From the NCBI GenBank assembly GCA_950295325.1, contig OX485809.1, positions 34,798,144 through 34,844,000 of the forward strand: a DNA stretch of 45,857 bases, read 5' to 3'. This document shows, one piece after another, positions 33,601 through 45,541 of the stretch. A model generated the notes under the pieces. The model was given only the letters and a program-made list of their open reading frames with translations. It had not been told where the DNA came from and ran no database searches. Every line of letters starts with the position of its first letter. Position 1 is the first letter of the stretch. The position numbers and the translations under genes are program-made. This DNA is from Polytrichum commune. Taxonomy: Eukaryota; Streptophyta; Polytrichopsida; Polytrichales; Polytrichaceae.

Positions 33601-36600
33601 TGGTCTCTGCATGAATATACCCAAACTGCATATTATGAACTCAGATTTACTACTTGACACCAATGTTGGACTGGTATATAGGTGAATGCATGGTATCAAT
33701 ACACAATATAAGTATGGTATCAAAGAACCTACCCAACCGGTATCAAAATCATTATACAAGTCAATATTGATGAGTGAATCTTTATATACCACATATTTAT
33801 TTAGGTTCCTACCATCCTAATATCCAAATTCATACTAGGCTAATTTTAACTAGTTATGATTGTTCTTGCATGCTACATAGACCTGAATGGTATCAAATAC
33901 CAAAATATCTTCAAATACATGTACCCTACCGGTATCCAAAAAATGTAAAATCCTCAATTTATATACCCACATGATATACACGATACAGTTTTAATACATT
34001 TAAGATGAGTACTTTGTCACACCTATACTCATTCAGTGTTCTTTGAAGTAGTCGTCCCGCATCTGCTTTGGTTGAAACAAACTCCACCTGTTCAAGAGCA
34101 AATATTAGATACCCAACACATAAGAATTTAGTCAAACATCAAACAAGGAAGATTTGATCACCAGTGATCTGACTGGGAAAGTCAAGTTCAGTGAAGTCAC
34201 CACACTCAATTTCATCTTAACTAGTGTCAGAATGAATTTTTTACGTAGGATTCAAGTGGGTCTTAGACAATGTAGAAATGACAGGTGGCAAACTGTGAAG
34301 GGAAATGATATTTTTTTATTTTTTTATTTTTAAAAAAAATGTTGCAATAGAGGGCCCTCTACGGTAGCTGCGAAACAGCTTGATTGATGTGGACAGGCCC
34401 CACTGCCTTTCTATTCAAAGATGACACCCACTCCAAATTCTCTTCGACAATAAATTTTTCAAGGTAGAGAGGCTCGATTGAATCAAAAGATTTAAATTGC
34501 AGATGTACAACCTTGCAGATTATCTCAGATGTGGCACCATCGGATTGGCCTTGGGTGCGGAGCACATCCTGAAACTGACGCTCCAATTGGGCAATAGTGA
34601 CCTCTCGGTTGTTGAATGGGTTTACAACAACCACAAATATTTTGGACGCTTGTGGCATGTAAATAGCAAACACGCCTCTATTCTCCATCCAACTGCAAAT
34701 CAAGATTCCTTAGGCACAAGTTAGACGTCAACAAACCTCACCTACATGTTTGAAATGAGCAACATAGATTCTTCATAAAAAGGTTTGCTAATAGAGACTT
34801 CAACAAAATTATATTATAGCACCTCATCTCTCTGTTATAGCCCTTGAAGAAAGTACAACATGCAGCAAAGGATGTAGACCTACATATATACTGTTAAATA
34901 GCCTTGACACATCACAGTCCAGGATTTGTTGATCATACATGAGAAGGGATAACTAGAGAATAGTACTAACCTGTGGTTCAAAAAAAATAACACAAGGTGA
35001 TCTTACTGGAAAAAATTTGAAATTCAAATGGAGTTATTCCTTTAATGTGCAGTAAAAGATACCATCAGGATACACGATAAATTTTGAATGCAGAGGTTGA
35101 GAAAACGACATACCTGTGGTAAAGAAAAATATATGGCATATTTTCCATCAAGTATGAGCATTCAGAGGTGGTTTTCATGTGAAGGTCAGTTAAGGACCAC
35201 CCATCCCGTTTCGTCTTGTTTCGGGCCCTCTTATCCACCGTACATACACACCCAAGTTGGAGCATACAGTGATGAACTAGTGATATTTTTGTTTCATACA
35301 CTCCCTGCCAACAGATGATGCAATTCTAATTTCAGAACAGGTAAAACAGTTCCACAATGCGACAAGAGAAGAGTAAAAATAACTGGTAGTTGATACATAG
35401 TTAGATAGACACCGCGCGCACGGGGGGGGGGGGGGGGAAGGGGGTATTTATTGGCTCTAAAGATTCTTCATGTTATTAGAAGTAAAACTGGGTTGGGCTA
35501 AAACATGTAAATAATATGAAGAGAACATTATTATGAAAGGGTATTCCCTATAGCACCCCATTTAATACCTATTCAAATGCACCTGATGCCTTAACTTTAT
35601 GAAGGGTGACCCTTAACAAACTTTATAAAGAGATCCTACAGTAATCTCCATTTCTGTTATACAAATAAAAGTTAGGAAATGAGAAAATAACACAAACAAA
35701 CCAATATGTCCCTCTTCTCCTTACAAATACCGATTGAGCCTCGGGACTTACTTTGACTTGAGGGTCAGCGAGGTGTGAAGCCAACTTTTTGCTTGCCAAT
35801 TTGAACTGCTCCTCATCAACCACCACCTGTGTATTGGATAGGAATAAACAAAATGGACATGTACATTGTAAAGAGGATAGTCAGAATTGTTGAGTCAACA
35901 GTATTATATCAAATTTGTAGATTCTAGTACCATCAAGTCAACATATGATAGAATCATCTCCAATTAAGATGATAGGATTACAGTAAAATGGTACAAGTAT
36001 TCCTTATTGATTAGTCATGTCACAAACCAGTATAATAATCTATATGTGGTTCAAGAGATGGAAAGAATTATATGCAAGTCAACTTCAGCTTCCTACATAC
36101 AACTTGAAATCCTCCTAATACACTTTCTAACCAAGAGCGTCATCGATAGAAAGGATTGATGAGAAATGTACCCATATGCCAGCAGTAAGTTTTATCAAAA
36201 AGAGATGTATATATGTGTTTGAAATTGACCTCAATAAGATTGAAGACTGGATGCCCATGTGGCAGAACACGAGTAACACATGCACCCGGATACTCCTCGC
36301 TATTGGGAGCTTGAGTATTCAGATAAAATGTTCGTGGAATTTGCAAAGGAATTTTAAACATGTCATTTTCAGCAAGTACCCATGCAATAACTTCCCCAGG
36401 CTTTTGGGAATGTGACAAGTGCAATATCTGCAAGAAGAATCCCCAGCACTCAAATATAAATAAGTAGGTGAATGTCAACTTATATCTCCAAGGAACTCTC
36501 AACTAGCATCGATGATCTAAAAGGAACGTCATAGGCACCTCGGAAATAGATTGGATTGAGGGTTGCCCCCCTACAGCAAACGATCAGAAATCAGATTAAA

Positions 36601-39600
36601 ATCATACACATAAATATAAACATAACATTAACAACTGTTGGAACAACCTCTACTCTTCTTGAGCTGTGAAATAAACAAGAAAAAAAATCAATCACCAGAG
36701 GAAACACTTTCAAGTAACAGAAAATGTACCTGCCAGTATGTGTTTGTGAATTGTGCTTTTTGAGTTTTGAAAAGTGATCCAACATTAGCCCTCATTTGAG
36801 GTCCTTGTTTATTACCAAGGGGATTGCTTAATACTCCACCACTGTCATCCCTACACACATGTTAAGGAAGGTGTTAAAAAACCACAAGTCATCAACCGGA
36901 GCTCTTTGCATATTGCTGGAACAGTTATCATCAAGTCATTTGGTAGCAACAGATTCATGTAGTTGGTGGTAAAAGCGAATTTAAATTAAACACTTTATTT
37001 TAGAATCATAATCCATATTCTTACTATTTTTTCCTTGAAAATATTTGGCACAACATATAACAACCTGGCATGTACATAAACACCCTCTGGAAGCACTTCA
37101 CGGGGTTATCAATGCACAGAATTATTGCATCCTGACTGGGTCGCCCCAGTATTTGATTGTTTCCAAGCCTGTTTTACGATGTTCTATGTCGATAAAATAC
37201 TTCACATTGAAAATTTCATCATGTGTTTGAAGTTACCTTTTATGTCCCCAACAAAAGAATTATCCTTTAACTCAATGGGCCCTGGAGGTAGTGTTTGGAG
37301 TTGAATAAAGAGCAACTAATTTCGGTTCATTGAGGGCCAAACTCGTTTTAGCACCTCTTGGCATGCCAAAATGAGTTTGACCCTCAATAGACCAATATAA
37401 AATGTTCTTCGTCCAAACCTCCACACTACCTCTGAGCATGCACTAATAAGTTACCAAACAACTCCCGACCAGAAGTCATGTTGAGTTGCAGATAATTCTC
37501 ATGCCCCATATATTTGCAAGATTTACAAACACATGGGGTGTACTCTTTGTCCATACTCTCAGATCAACAATTCAAAATTCTTGGTGAAACTTGATCACCC
37601 CATCTGATCAATTGCCTAAATTTGTGCTATCCATTCATAGATGTTTGTCCTCATTTGCTTCACGTCCCTTGCTGATACTGTTAGGTGCTTCCTGGTTCAT
37701 CTTTAATGATGCTGAACTATAACATCCACATCAGATTTGGATGGTCTCACACAATGTAAGACTGCCATGTGGAAACATTCCAAGAATAATAATTTTTAGA
37801 AATTGAAGCAGGAAGCACTCTACAGTTTCAAAGCATCTCAATATTGACAAGCAGGTGCCAGTATAATTACATACCTTAGAGATGTGTGTCGTTTACGTTT
37901 TTCACGAGTTGCTTTCCACTTTTTCTTTTTAAGCTCCAACCAATCTCCATAGTGGGCATCCCTATCAGGTATTTTATCCCTTATTACTGCGGCAATTTGG
38001 TTATCTTTGAGTGCACTTTCCTCCTCTCTATTGTTGTAAAGGTGGATCACAGGCTTTGGAACCTTAAGTTTACTACCTTGGCTCCTTTGCATGTCCTCAA
38101 GGTCATCATCAAGAGGCAAAAGTGCCTCTTTTGGCCCAAACATGTCTTTTAGACTTTTCTGCCGACGTTTATCATTTTTTTCTTGAACCTTCTTCCACAG
38201 CCACTCAGGGTGTACCACTCTTGGAACTGGGTTTACTACCTGAAAAACAATACATACCATTAACCACTACCAAAGTTGTGCATTTAACAGGAGGATATTG
38301 AACCCTTAAAGAACCAGGGGTGTATTTATATCCGGAATAGGATGATTTGTTCAAACCTCCAACAAATACTGAAATAATAGTTTATTTGGTCAATGATGTT
38401 TAATCCATATTCAGCACAACATATTCAAATGAAGAAGTGAGAATAAAGTCATATGTGACAACAGTGACTAGATTTATGTGGGATGTATTTGAGTCAAGGT
38501 CAATTATTCAAGCTCAAAGTTCCCTATAATTCAATTTACATATATGCATGCTCCCATTTGATTTTAAAATGTGCTGGATTTTGAATAGTGTCTCTACTTT
38601 TGACCTTTTTAGCTGAACATATAAAGAAGTGATCTGGAACCCCTCCATATGACACCTTAAGGGCCTCTCAGATCTGTTATAGTTGACTAGAACTGGTGAC
38701 AAATTAGGTCTTGTGTTCTTTGTAAAGAATGTCTCAGGAAGATAAGTTATCCCATGTCTTGATGAACAACAATTGCAACAACACGATTTTTGGATGACCA
38801 GGTAACAAAATTTTAAATCCTCAACAGCCAAAACTTGGCTAAAGTACACCTTTACCTTTTGCATAGCAGCAGGTATAGTGATAATTTTTTGGATTGCCGA
38901 GCTGAGACGTTGACGGTAATAATTCCAGTCAACAATATTACGGATAGCAACATCAGTTGTAGATTTGCACCATTTCCGGATATACGCCTGCATGATCTCT
39001 GCAACATAAATCACAAAAGTAGGATCAAAACTTGACATTACGACGAACATCACAGAATAAAGGAAGAATTGTGTTCCAAATTGTTATTTGATGTAAATTT
39101 GAGCCCCAAGATTCATCAAATAGTTCACCAGTGATCAAAAGATACCAGCATCAATCACATTCTTCAAAACAGCCCAAAGTAGCAGAAAAAAACAGTATTC
39201 ATGATTTCTGATAATGTCACGACAACCTTGCAATATATAAGAAGATTGAAGCTAATCAAGGATCCTTACAATATTCAAGTATATTTGCATTCCAAAAGGG
39301 AAAGTTGAGATCTACTGAAATCCACTCTGAACAAACTTAGGCACTCACCTCGATCAGTCTCAAAGATGGCACAAGGTATCGCACGCTCACTCACAGGGGC
39401 CCCCTGCAAAACATTTGAAAATGTTTATATTATATTGTTATATTCCTGAAAAGATATTATGACAGGCAACAAATCTGACAGGTAGTAAAACCAACCTGTG
39501 GGTCTCGAGCTACAATGTAACGACAGCTAAGGCCTTTGTCTTTCACCATCTCAGCTCCCAAGAAATCAGCCAGGCGTCGTGCAGTTGTTGAGGCGCACGA

Positions 39601-42600
39601 CTTCCGGTTTCCATAGTCCTCCAACGATTTGCTCATGGTCGATGATTCCGAAATGTAACCCAAAAGTTCGCTGTCTGTCACATCAACTCCTTGATTCTGT
39701 TCAAGAGGTTATTGAACATTGATTCAGTTAGTTTACTATATCAAGCCCCCCTACTGTAGAGTGTATATGTTTCTACTACTGTAGAGTGTTGTCTAGTTTA
39801 ACAAACACTTTTGGAGGTATGTTGCCACATGTTACATCCACATTGGTCAAGAGCATATTCAACCCAACATGGAAGTATGCTTTCAGCACTCAAAGTGTTG
39901 AACCAGACATTATTCTATGGTATTGAGTTTGAATCTAACATTTAACAGCATGCCATTACATGCCGACAGGAATCCGCATCAAAAAACGTTTCAAAAAGCT
40001 ACATATCATTTCCTGTAGGCTTCCAGGAGATAAATATATTCCACGTCAACATTCAAGTGCATGTGAACACTTTAACGCACCTCAAGCAAGTCAAGCCATC
40101 GGTTTGCCACAGCCGCTACAGCTCCATAACACTCTTCTAATGTTTGACCTTGCAAGAAGTTATCAAATACTTCTGCCTGTTACATTGACAAAATCAATAA
40201 TAACAACAATAAGAAGAATGTGATGATAACTTGATACATGCAGATGTTTAAACCAGTCGTCATGCAAACATATGAGAAATAAGAAGTAATGTTTAATTGA
40301 ATTGGTTGAGCGTACAAGAAGCTGTAAGTACTAAGAAATTTTATTTCATCTATGAGTACTCTCAACACAAACGAATAAATAATAAATAGTGATAATGAAA
40401 ACATTAAGACGATACAGAACCTTTACCCTATTAGAGTCATGGTAGGCTGTATTATCTGGAGTCCAAATGCTATCCAACTCTGAAGATCAACTCAAAATAC
40501 AATGGAAGGTCCACTTTGCTTGGATCTACGACAACATGCATTCAGGATGTTGTTTTACCTAGTGACATTTTACAAGCAGTTTTCCATATACAAGGGTCAC
40601 ACCTACTAGGGTAGCAAAGTAGATCGATGCAATGAATTACCTGGAAAACTTTGATAAGCTTGAGCTCTCCACGTCTTTTTATCTCAAACCCCTTCAGTTC
40701 AGCCAATGTACCGTCATCATTGAAAACAGCATACCGTTTCTTCAACAGAACACCCTCCTCTTTGGAGGCTGGTAAAATCATTGCCTGAAATTTCCACAAA
40801 AGCAGTTGTAAGGTTTGATACTATTCATTCATCATTTCGTGCATTGGATTAGAAATCCACAAACCCTTTCTGTTTAAGAAAACAAAAGTTATGTAGCTCA
40901 TACCTTGTAAGGTCCATCTACTTCAAACTCAATTGAACACTCCGAGCTTGTGGAATAATTCCGAGTCACAGGATCCACCAAAGTCTGCACATAATAAAAT
41001 AATCAGACTAAGGATTTGCATTTCTAAGTTTCGCTGATATAGGATTTCTCAATACTATCAAGTAGTAGTCAATTACTCAATTACTAACTATTTACAGAAT
41101 GTCCATGTGAACATCTACCTGGTATTGGTCATTCGTATTGTTGAGAGCCACATCCACATTTAGCATCACACAGGGGTATGAGATAGTAAGTTTCTTTCCT
41201 GCTCTGCAATTTTTGAAAAGTATAAATAAGATATTAAGAATGCAAATTAGAATATAATTGAATACAAATCCACTGACAAGGAACTGTGAATCAGAAATCA
41301 GCAGTCCCATGGTACGACAAATATAAGATATTTAATAACCAAGAAATTAAAAATTTGACAAAAGCAACAAGAGAAAAGTACAAGAGAAAAAAGGATGGTA
41401 CACACTTATTGTTGAAAGTAAAGTTTTCAGGAAACGACCCGGGCAAAGCACACCAAATTCCATCTGTGTCAAGCTCCAATGGCTTTCCAATTTGTTCAAC
41501 AAGAACCCGTGCATTTTGGATGATTTTGGCCCCCGTATAGGTCACAACTCCCGCCATCTCCATGGAATACCACCGTGCTCCCCTGTAGAAAATTAAAGAC
41601 AGACAAAATTATATCATGCCCAAAGTAAAAATCCATGTGTTGTGATGAACAATTTCCAAACAAGTTTTGATACAATATACTAGGGTTGATTTCCTGAAAT
41701 CGAAGTTGAAGTTGAAGGTGACAACTAATTTTTTCAGAACACAGAGACGGCTCAAAGAGTCATAAATAGTGTCAGAAGCAGGTAAAGCGAAAAAGGCTCT
41801 CTGTCATGCCACGTTTTGCACTCAATCACCCATTCTGAAAAAGAACAGAGAAAGAAACTTACTTGCGCATGACATAGCCGTAAAAAGAATTAAGAATGCA
41901 CTTGTGGGCCAACTGTAGCGAGTCATAGAGAACAACCATATCCTGCAAGTAAAACAAAACATTGAGAGTCCAAAACGTCAAATTTGGAGATCCTACTTGC
42001 TTACCTGATCATTTTGACCACCAGTAAGGTACTATCAATACATTCCACAAACAAGGTACATACAAGTCCAATGTGTGCACGTGATCCTTTCAAAACATCA
42101 CATTGCCGGTCTTACTGAAGCTTCTTGAATCTTGATTGGATTCCCACTAGCTCTGGCGTCACCAAGCTTTCCCTTCCAGACCTTGTTCAAACCCTTGTAC
42201 TCATATCGCCGGTCCCGGAAACTGTTAGAAACAATTTGACAATGCTTCAATCCCCTTCAAATATTCCATGCATTTTGAATTAATGGACAATTGAAAAAAA
42301 ACCTCCTAATTGGAAGATTTATGAATGCTATATACACTACACACCTGTACAAGACCATTCTTTTGAGGAATACTTCATGAATACAGATCAAAATGGCATG
42401 ATAGTTTAGTATATTCTTGACTACATGTTTCAACAGATATCAACTGAGGGAAATAATTATCAACTCTATTATCCTAGTCTCCCATGCAACCTATTACTAC
42501 AACTTCATTTCAATTACTGAGGTCCACAACAGACGGTCCAGCTAACCTTTTGACAGTGTCGACATAGAAAGGATTTTCCCGCATGCACACACTTGCAGAA

Positions 42601-45541
42601 CGTACATCTGTAATAGGTTTGTCCAGTACTCGTTTGTACACCTGTACCCACATCAATCATTCAGAGAACTTTTAGAAACTGCACATCAATCCAAAAAATT
42701 TCAGGACAATGTTTTGTCCATGAATGGCTTAATCATCTTGCACAATAGAGAATCTAGTAAACTATTTTGATACCTTTTGGCAATACTTTTTAAGCCGGTC
42801 TTTCAGCTTGCTTTGCTGTTCATCAATTGACAGGTCACCAAAGTAACCTATAGTTGAGAATTGTTCCGACTCAATTTGGTTCTTCAGATGCATGAATTCA
42901 CTGCGAAAGATCCCACAATCATTGAGCAACATTTAAATCCTTGCAATATGAAGCCAGCACTGGACAAACCACATGATTCTTACATCAAAAATCAGGTAAT
43001 TATTTTCAAGCAAGTAGTGAACAAATCAAGTTAATACTTCTCAGCGAGTAGTAGACAAACCAGGTGTTTTTTGCAAGTAGAGGACTTCATTTAGTAGGCT
43101 TCTTCAGCTCTTTCACTTATATAATAATCACTTTCAAAAAGAATCTCATCAACAAGACAAAACTCTGCCATGACACCAAAAATTGAGAAAAAATTTGTTT
43201 CTTTGATATTCACAAATTTGGTCTGCTAAACTGGTTTACCATATAACTAAGGTGGAGAAAGAAGAAATACATCAAAAGCAACATTAAGGGTATACCTACC
43301 TGCGACTCGCCATGTAAGTTTCGCCCCTCCAAACCCATTCCATATCCCGAAGACATGTTTTTCCCGGACTATTGAAGTCACAGGCTGCACAAACCTCATC
43401 TGTTACAATAGATGGCGGCTGCCACACACACAATCCAAGTAGTCATGCACAGACAGTTGGTGAAAATAACAAAAAATAAGTGTTGAACACAAATTTGAGT
43501 CAACATTTACAATCAATCAAGCATTCAAGCAGAATTTCCACCTATTTTGCCGTTAAAGAAAATACCTGAAGACGGTTTGTGAGAATGATGTTTGGATACA
43601 TGGCAGCTACATCCAGGTGATAGATCAGTGGCGTTTCATCTCGGTTAGGAGAGTCCCGCAGAATCTCAAGCTTATAACAAAAAAACCACATGAAGTTAAA
43701 ATTAGATAATTCTGTTATATCAACAACCACCACCTCTGGATCTTTCTGCACTCTCAATGATGTTGAAACAGAATCCCATTTCAGAACTCACCTATAGCTT
43801 GAGACATCCTTAGTGACCTTTCAGGTTCACCGGTCTACTGCAGTATTTCAGATCATAGTCATCTAAAGACCAATTAAATATGCATAAATCATTGTCATAT
43901 ATGAATCATCTAAATAAACATATACATATATCATTGGTGTTCAATGATCAATCATATATATTATAAATTGTACACATTCAAAGGGTCATAGGTGCTAGGA
44001 TTGTCTCAAGAAGAATTTTGCTATCATGCAATAACTCGTGAAACCTAAGTTACAAGTATTGCATGGTTTCAGGTATTACAAAGACTTGTGCAGAATGGAT
44101 TATGGATAGTACCTTGTGCTGTATGTCATTTTTAACATCATCATAGTTAAGCACTGAATCCAGCTCCATTCTGCCTTCTCTGATTGAGTACGTGAGGTCA
44201 CGGTCAAGGTTATCAATCAATTTCTGCAGTCACAGGGTATTTCAGGATTCAAATATGAATCTGCCAGAGGTGATGAAAAAAAGTTGCAAACGTTAAAAAA
44301 TAACAAGTAAATAAATAAATAAAAATTATTAGCTCAGTTCAAGGTACTTAAATGCAAAACTAGATGGAAGATATTGAATCAAAAATGATAGTTAAATCCT
44401 GAAAACAGCTGAAGTAACTTCACATAAATACCTGATATGCTTTGGAAGTGAGGTGGAATCGAGTGGGCAAATCAGACCGGAAAACTCCACTCTCTAGACA
44501 TTCAACATGTCCCCCAATGTAGGTCTCACTTTCAAGCATTCGCCCTTTGTACACCTTCTCTTGCTCTGATTTGTACTTGTTTGGGCAGACTATGTTCCCT
44601 TTGAAGGCCTGATTTGAAAAAATAGATGAGGAAATATCATGATTATAAGGAAACTGTCTAGATCTGAAATTACATTCAACAACAGTATTTTGAGTGAATA
44701 ACACTCACTTGGACCATGAGGAGCACTTCGCAGAGAGTCCCTGAACCTTTCCGTAAGACTTCATCTGGAGGCATGGGAATGATAGTAGCCAAAGAAAAGA
44801 TGAAGGGGTGTACATAAGTCATGTATAAATAATAAGTTGAAACAGCATCAGATACGGAGTAGGAGGCCATTGTCTGAAAGAAAAAGAAAAAAAAACATCA
44901 ACACAAACACAGAAAACATCTGTTAAACCTTGCCAAAATAGAGATGATGCTTTAAGCCTCGAAGTAATCTAGTAAGCAGTACATTTAAGAAAACAACACA
45001 AACGCAGAAAATCTCTAAAACAATCTTTCCCAGGTGGCTACCTTCCATGGGCATCATGCATCAAATTTCTGAATCAAATTAATAGGTGGAGGGAGGCCAT
45101 TAATGTGGGTTTTCAAGTCTGTGAACACTTGTAATCAAATTGAAGCTAAAAGATACATGAAATCAAAGAGTAGAGAAGATTTCAGATAGAATAGCACCTG
45201 TGGCTGGTCTAAAGCGAATTGAAGCATGTCTTCAGGATTCACCTCCAAAGGATCAAACCCTAACTTGGCTTTAGTTACGGCCTGCCATTTAAAGGATAAG
45301 GTAGTTTAAGAACATGGAACCAACATTATATCATGATAATGTGAATTTTGACGAAAATCTTTTGAAAAGGAGTTGAACCAAAAGTCTAATAATGAAGTAT
45401 TTTGAGGGTTGGTGGAACCTTCAGGCCTTGGCTTCCTTGTGGCAAATAGCTGTCCCGCTTCACCCACGCAAAGCAATCCAAGTGACATGAAAACTTACTC
45501 AAACACTCACCCACTTGCTCATTATGTTGAAATCCAATCTC
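25673..45541 (-). CDS. POLE: DNA polymerase epsilon catalytic subunit (N terminus outside window)
   Basis: Forty-one exons on the minus strand, each bounded by GT-AG sites and joined in a continuous frame, give 1826 residues plus stop, against 2161 in Arabidopsis POL2A and 2286 in human. About 330 residues (N-terminal domain and exonuclease motifs I and II) lie beyond the right edge. The product is the B-family leading-strand replicase: it extends primers with its polymerase domain, proofreads with its 3'-5' exonuclease, and joins the CMG helicase through its inactive C-terminal half. Exonuclease motif III, polymerase motifs A, B and C, the catalytic-domain cysteine cluster and both C-terminal zinc fingers are intact, so nothing suggests a pseudogene. 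Many residues are plant-type, for example [16 protein letters not shown] and [20 protein letters not shown]. Introns carry several repeats described separately. Confidence 0.98.
26325..26620 (+). repeat. Dispersed repeat family A, best copy (last POLE intron)
   Basis: In the intron 25871-26809. It shows the full set of family landmarks: 'tcagacacctatatttgagt', 'ggtgagtggatctaagaac', 'ggacaccaaaaagacacg', 'taaaagattttgaacta', 'ttgtggggacctatatga', 'aagatattcacatga', 'gaaaatggctaagggcat', 'tttgctaatcatctcac'. Orientation is opposite to the polymerase gene. Confidence 0.7.
30268..30485 (-). pseudogene. Decayed duplicate of part of POLE exon 30857-31116
   Basis: Read on the minus strand, about 30425-30325 encodes [20 protein letters not shown] followed by ADSLLQHL, nearly identical to [20 protein letters not shown] and ADALLQHL of the real exon 400-500 bp upstream. 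The copy lacks the end of the exon (YRWLC, including the 5' splice site as found in the parent) but continues with intron sequence GTTGGTCTTTGA matching the parent intron. It is bracketed by two identical 18-bp repeats starting at 30268 and 30468. It lies in the intron 30154-30856 and is not needed for the frame, so it is annotated as an exon remnant. Confidence 0.85.
30550..30822 (+). mobile_element. Foldback MITE family B, copy 4 (POLE intron)
   Basis: Landmarks 'ggtgcatgtttggatgtag', 'tttggcatgccaagaggtgc', 'taaaatgagtttggcactc', 'caaacactacctccgagc', 'atcataggggaccaactcc' and terminal 'aagtcccattgagttaaagg'. It sits between the exon 30857-31116 and its decayed duplicate. Confidence 0.7.
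31240..31680. repeat. Repeat family C with internal tandem duplication (POLE intron)
   Basis: In the intron 31117-31699. Positions about 31326-31450 and 31498-31632 are two diverged copies of one unit offset by about 172 bp (shared: 'cagaaaatga', 'aagttatta.ttggg', 'taccatccagtt', 'aatgatactagagt', 'gatatgaagg', 'atggta.atagac'). The start 'atgttgga', 'tatataggtg' and the motif 'ccaa.cggtatcaaa' recur in the second family C element at 33660. Confidence 0.75.
33660..33960. repeat. Repeat family C, second copy (POLE intron)
   Basis: In the intron 33607-34022. Shares with the copy at 31240: 'caatgttgga', 'tatataggtg', 'atggtat.aatacacaatat', 'caaagaacctacccaa', 'ggttcctaccatc', 'catactag', 'aatggtatcaaa' and 'taccctaccggtatcc'. 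Only one copy of the internal unit is present here. Confidence 0.7.
35422..35445 (+). repeat. Poly(G) tract in POLE intron
   Basis: Sixteen consecutive G followed by AA and five more G, preceded by a short cgcgcgcacg stretch, in the intron 35305-35751. On the transcribed (minus-sense) RNA it is a poly(C) tract. The plus strand could form a G-quadruplex. It could also be a sequencing or assembly length error. Confidence 0.85.
37252..37502 (+). mobile_element. Foldback MITE family B, copy 5 (POLE intron)
   Basis: In the intron 36851-37874. Left end 'gaattatcctttaactcaat' and right end 'gttgagttgcagataattc' are inverted. Core: 'cattgagggccaaactcg', 'agcacctcttggcatgcc', 'aaaatgagtttgaccctcaa', 'ccaatataaaatgttctt', 'caaacctccacactacctc'. 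Shorter than copy 3, missing part of the left subterminal region. Confidence 0.75.
38856..43670 (-). other. POLE: POLE segment: polymerase catalytic core
   Basis: Exons 43566-43670, 43300-43418, 42774-42900, 42547-42641, 42116-42221, 41863-41942, 41406-41582, 41119-41203, 40904-40984, 40641-40784, 40081-40176, 39496-39696, 39349-39403 and 38856-38998. Motif A is [15 protein letters not shown]; motif B is [20 protein letters not shown]; motif C is [10 protein letters not shown] with the catalytic Asp pair; [10 protein letters not shown] is the conserved basic motif near the 3' primer terminus. Cysteines in CAACDF, GKTC and SVCMREN match the four that hold an iron-sulfur cluster in the polymerase epsilon core. 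[14 protein letters not shown] closes the active half. Exon lengths are 55-201 bp, normal for this gene in plants. Confidence 0.95.
44113..45541 (-). other. POLE: POLE segment: exonuclease domain, C-terminal part
   Basis: Exons 45419-45541, 45198-45281, 44709-44873, 44432-44608 and 44113-44223. The first encodes [20 protein letters not shown] and [11 protein letters not shown], the second [19 protein letters not shown], the third [25 protein letters not shown] is exonuclease motif III, whose Asp binds a catalytic metal; it is present, so proofreading should be functional as far as visible. [20 protein letters not shown] and [15 protein letters not shown] follow in the linker to the polymerase domain. 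The 316 bp right of 45541 is intron; the preceding exon lies outside the window. Confidence 0.95.

Larger units (their letters stand above)
27743..38239 (-). other. POLE: POLE segment: inactive C-terminal polymerase-like half
   Basis: Exons 37875-38239, 36730-36850, 36230-36427, 35752-35826, 35114-35304, 34512-34692, 34023-34087, 33474-33606, 33246-33347, 32513-32596, 31928-32002, 31700-31759, 30857-31116, 30105-30153, 29481-29641, 29235-29301, 28800-28934, 28501-28674 and 27743-27955. This is the degenerate B-family half that scaffolds the CMG helicase. It follows the plant protein closely: [15 protein letters not shown] at the start, [106 protein letters not shown]. The frame in exon 34512-34692 stays open beyond its donor to 34359, but length against Arabidopsis (18 residues between LERQF.D and VE[FY]V in both) fixes the end at 34512. 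Confidence 0.93.

Noticed and set aside
31240-33960. TGGTATCA-like words as tRNA-Met primer-binding sites of LTR retrotransposons
   Set aside because: The word is repeated many times within family C and is not placed next to a terminal repeat, so it is part of the repeat's own sequence.
41286-41540. 84-codon plus-strand frame at 41286
   Set aside because: It overlaps in antisense the POLE exon carrying the DTDGIW motif.
45419-45541. Apparent 47-nt mini-intron flanked by duplicated TGGGTGA in POLE, reading DFNIMSKW in another frame
   Set aside because: The correct frame runs straight through the exon as [20 protein letters not shown], matching plant polymerase epsilon without gap. The alternative frame is coincidental and would need a GT-GG intron.
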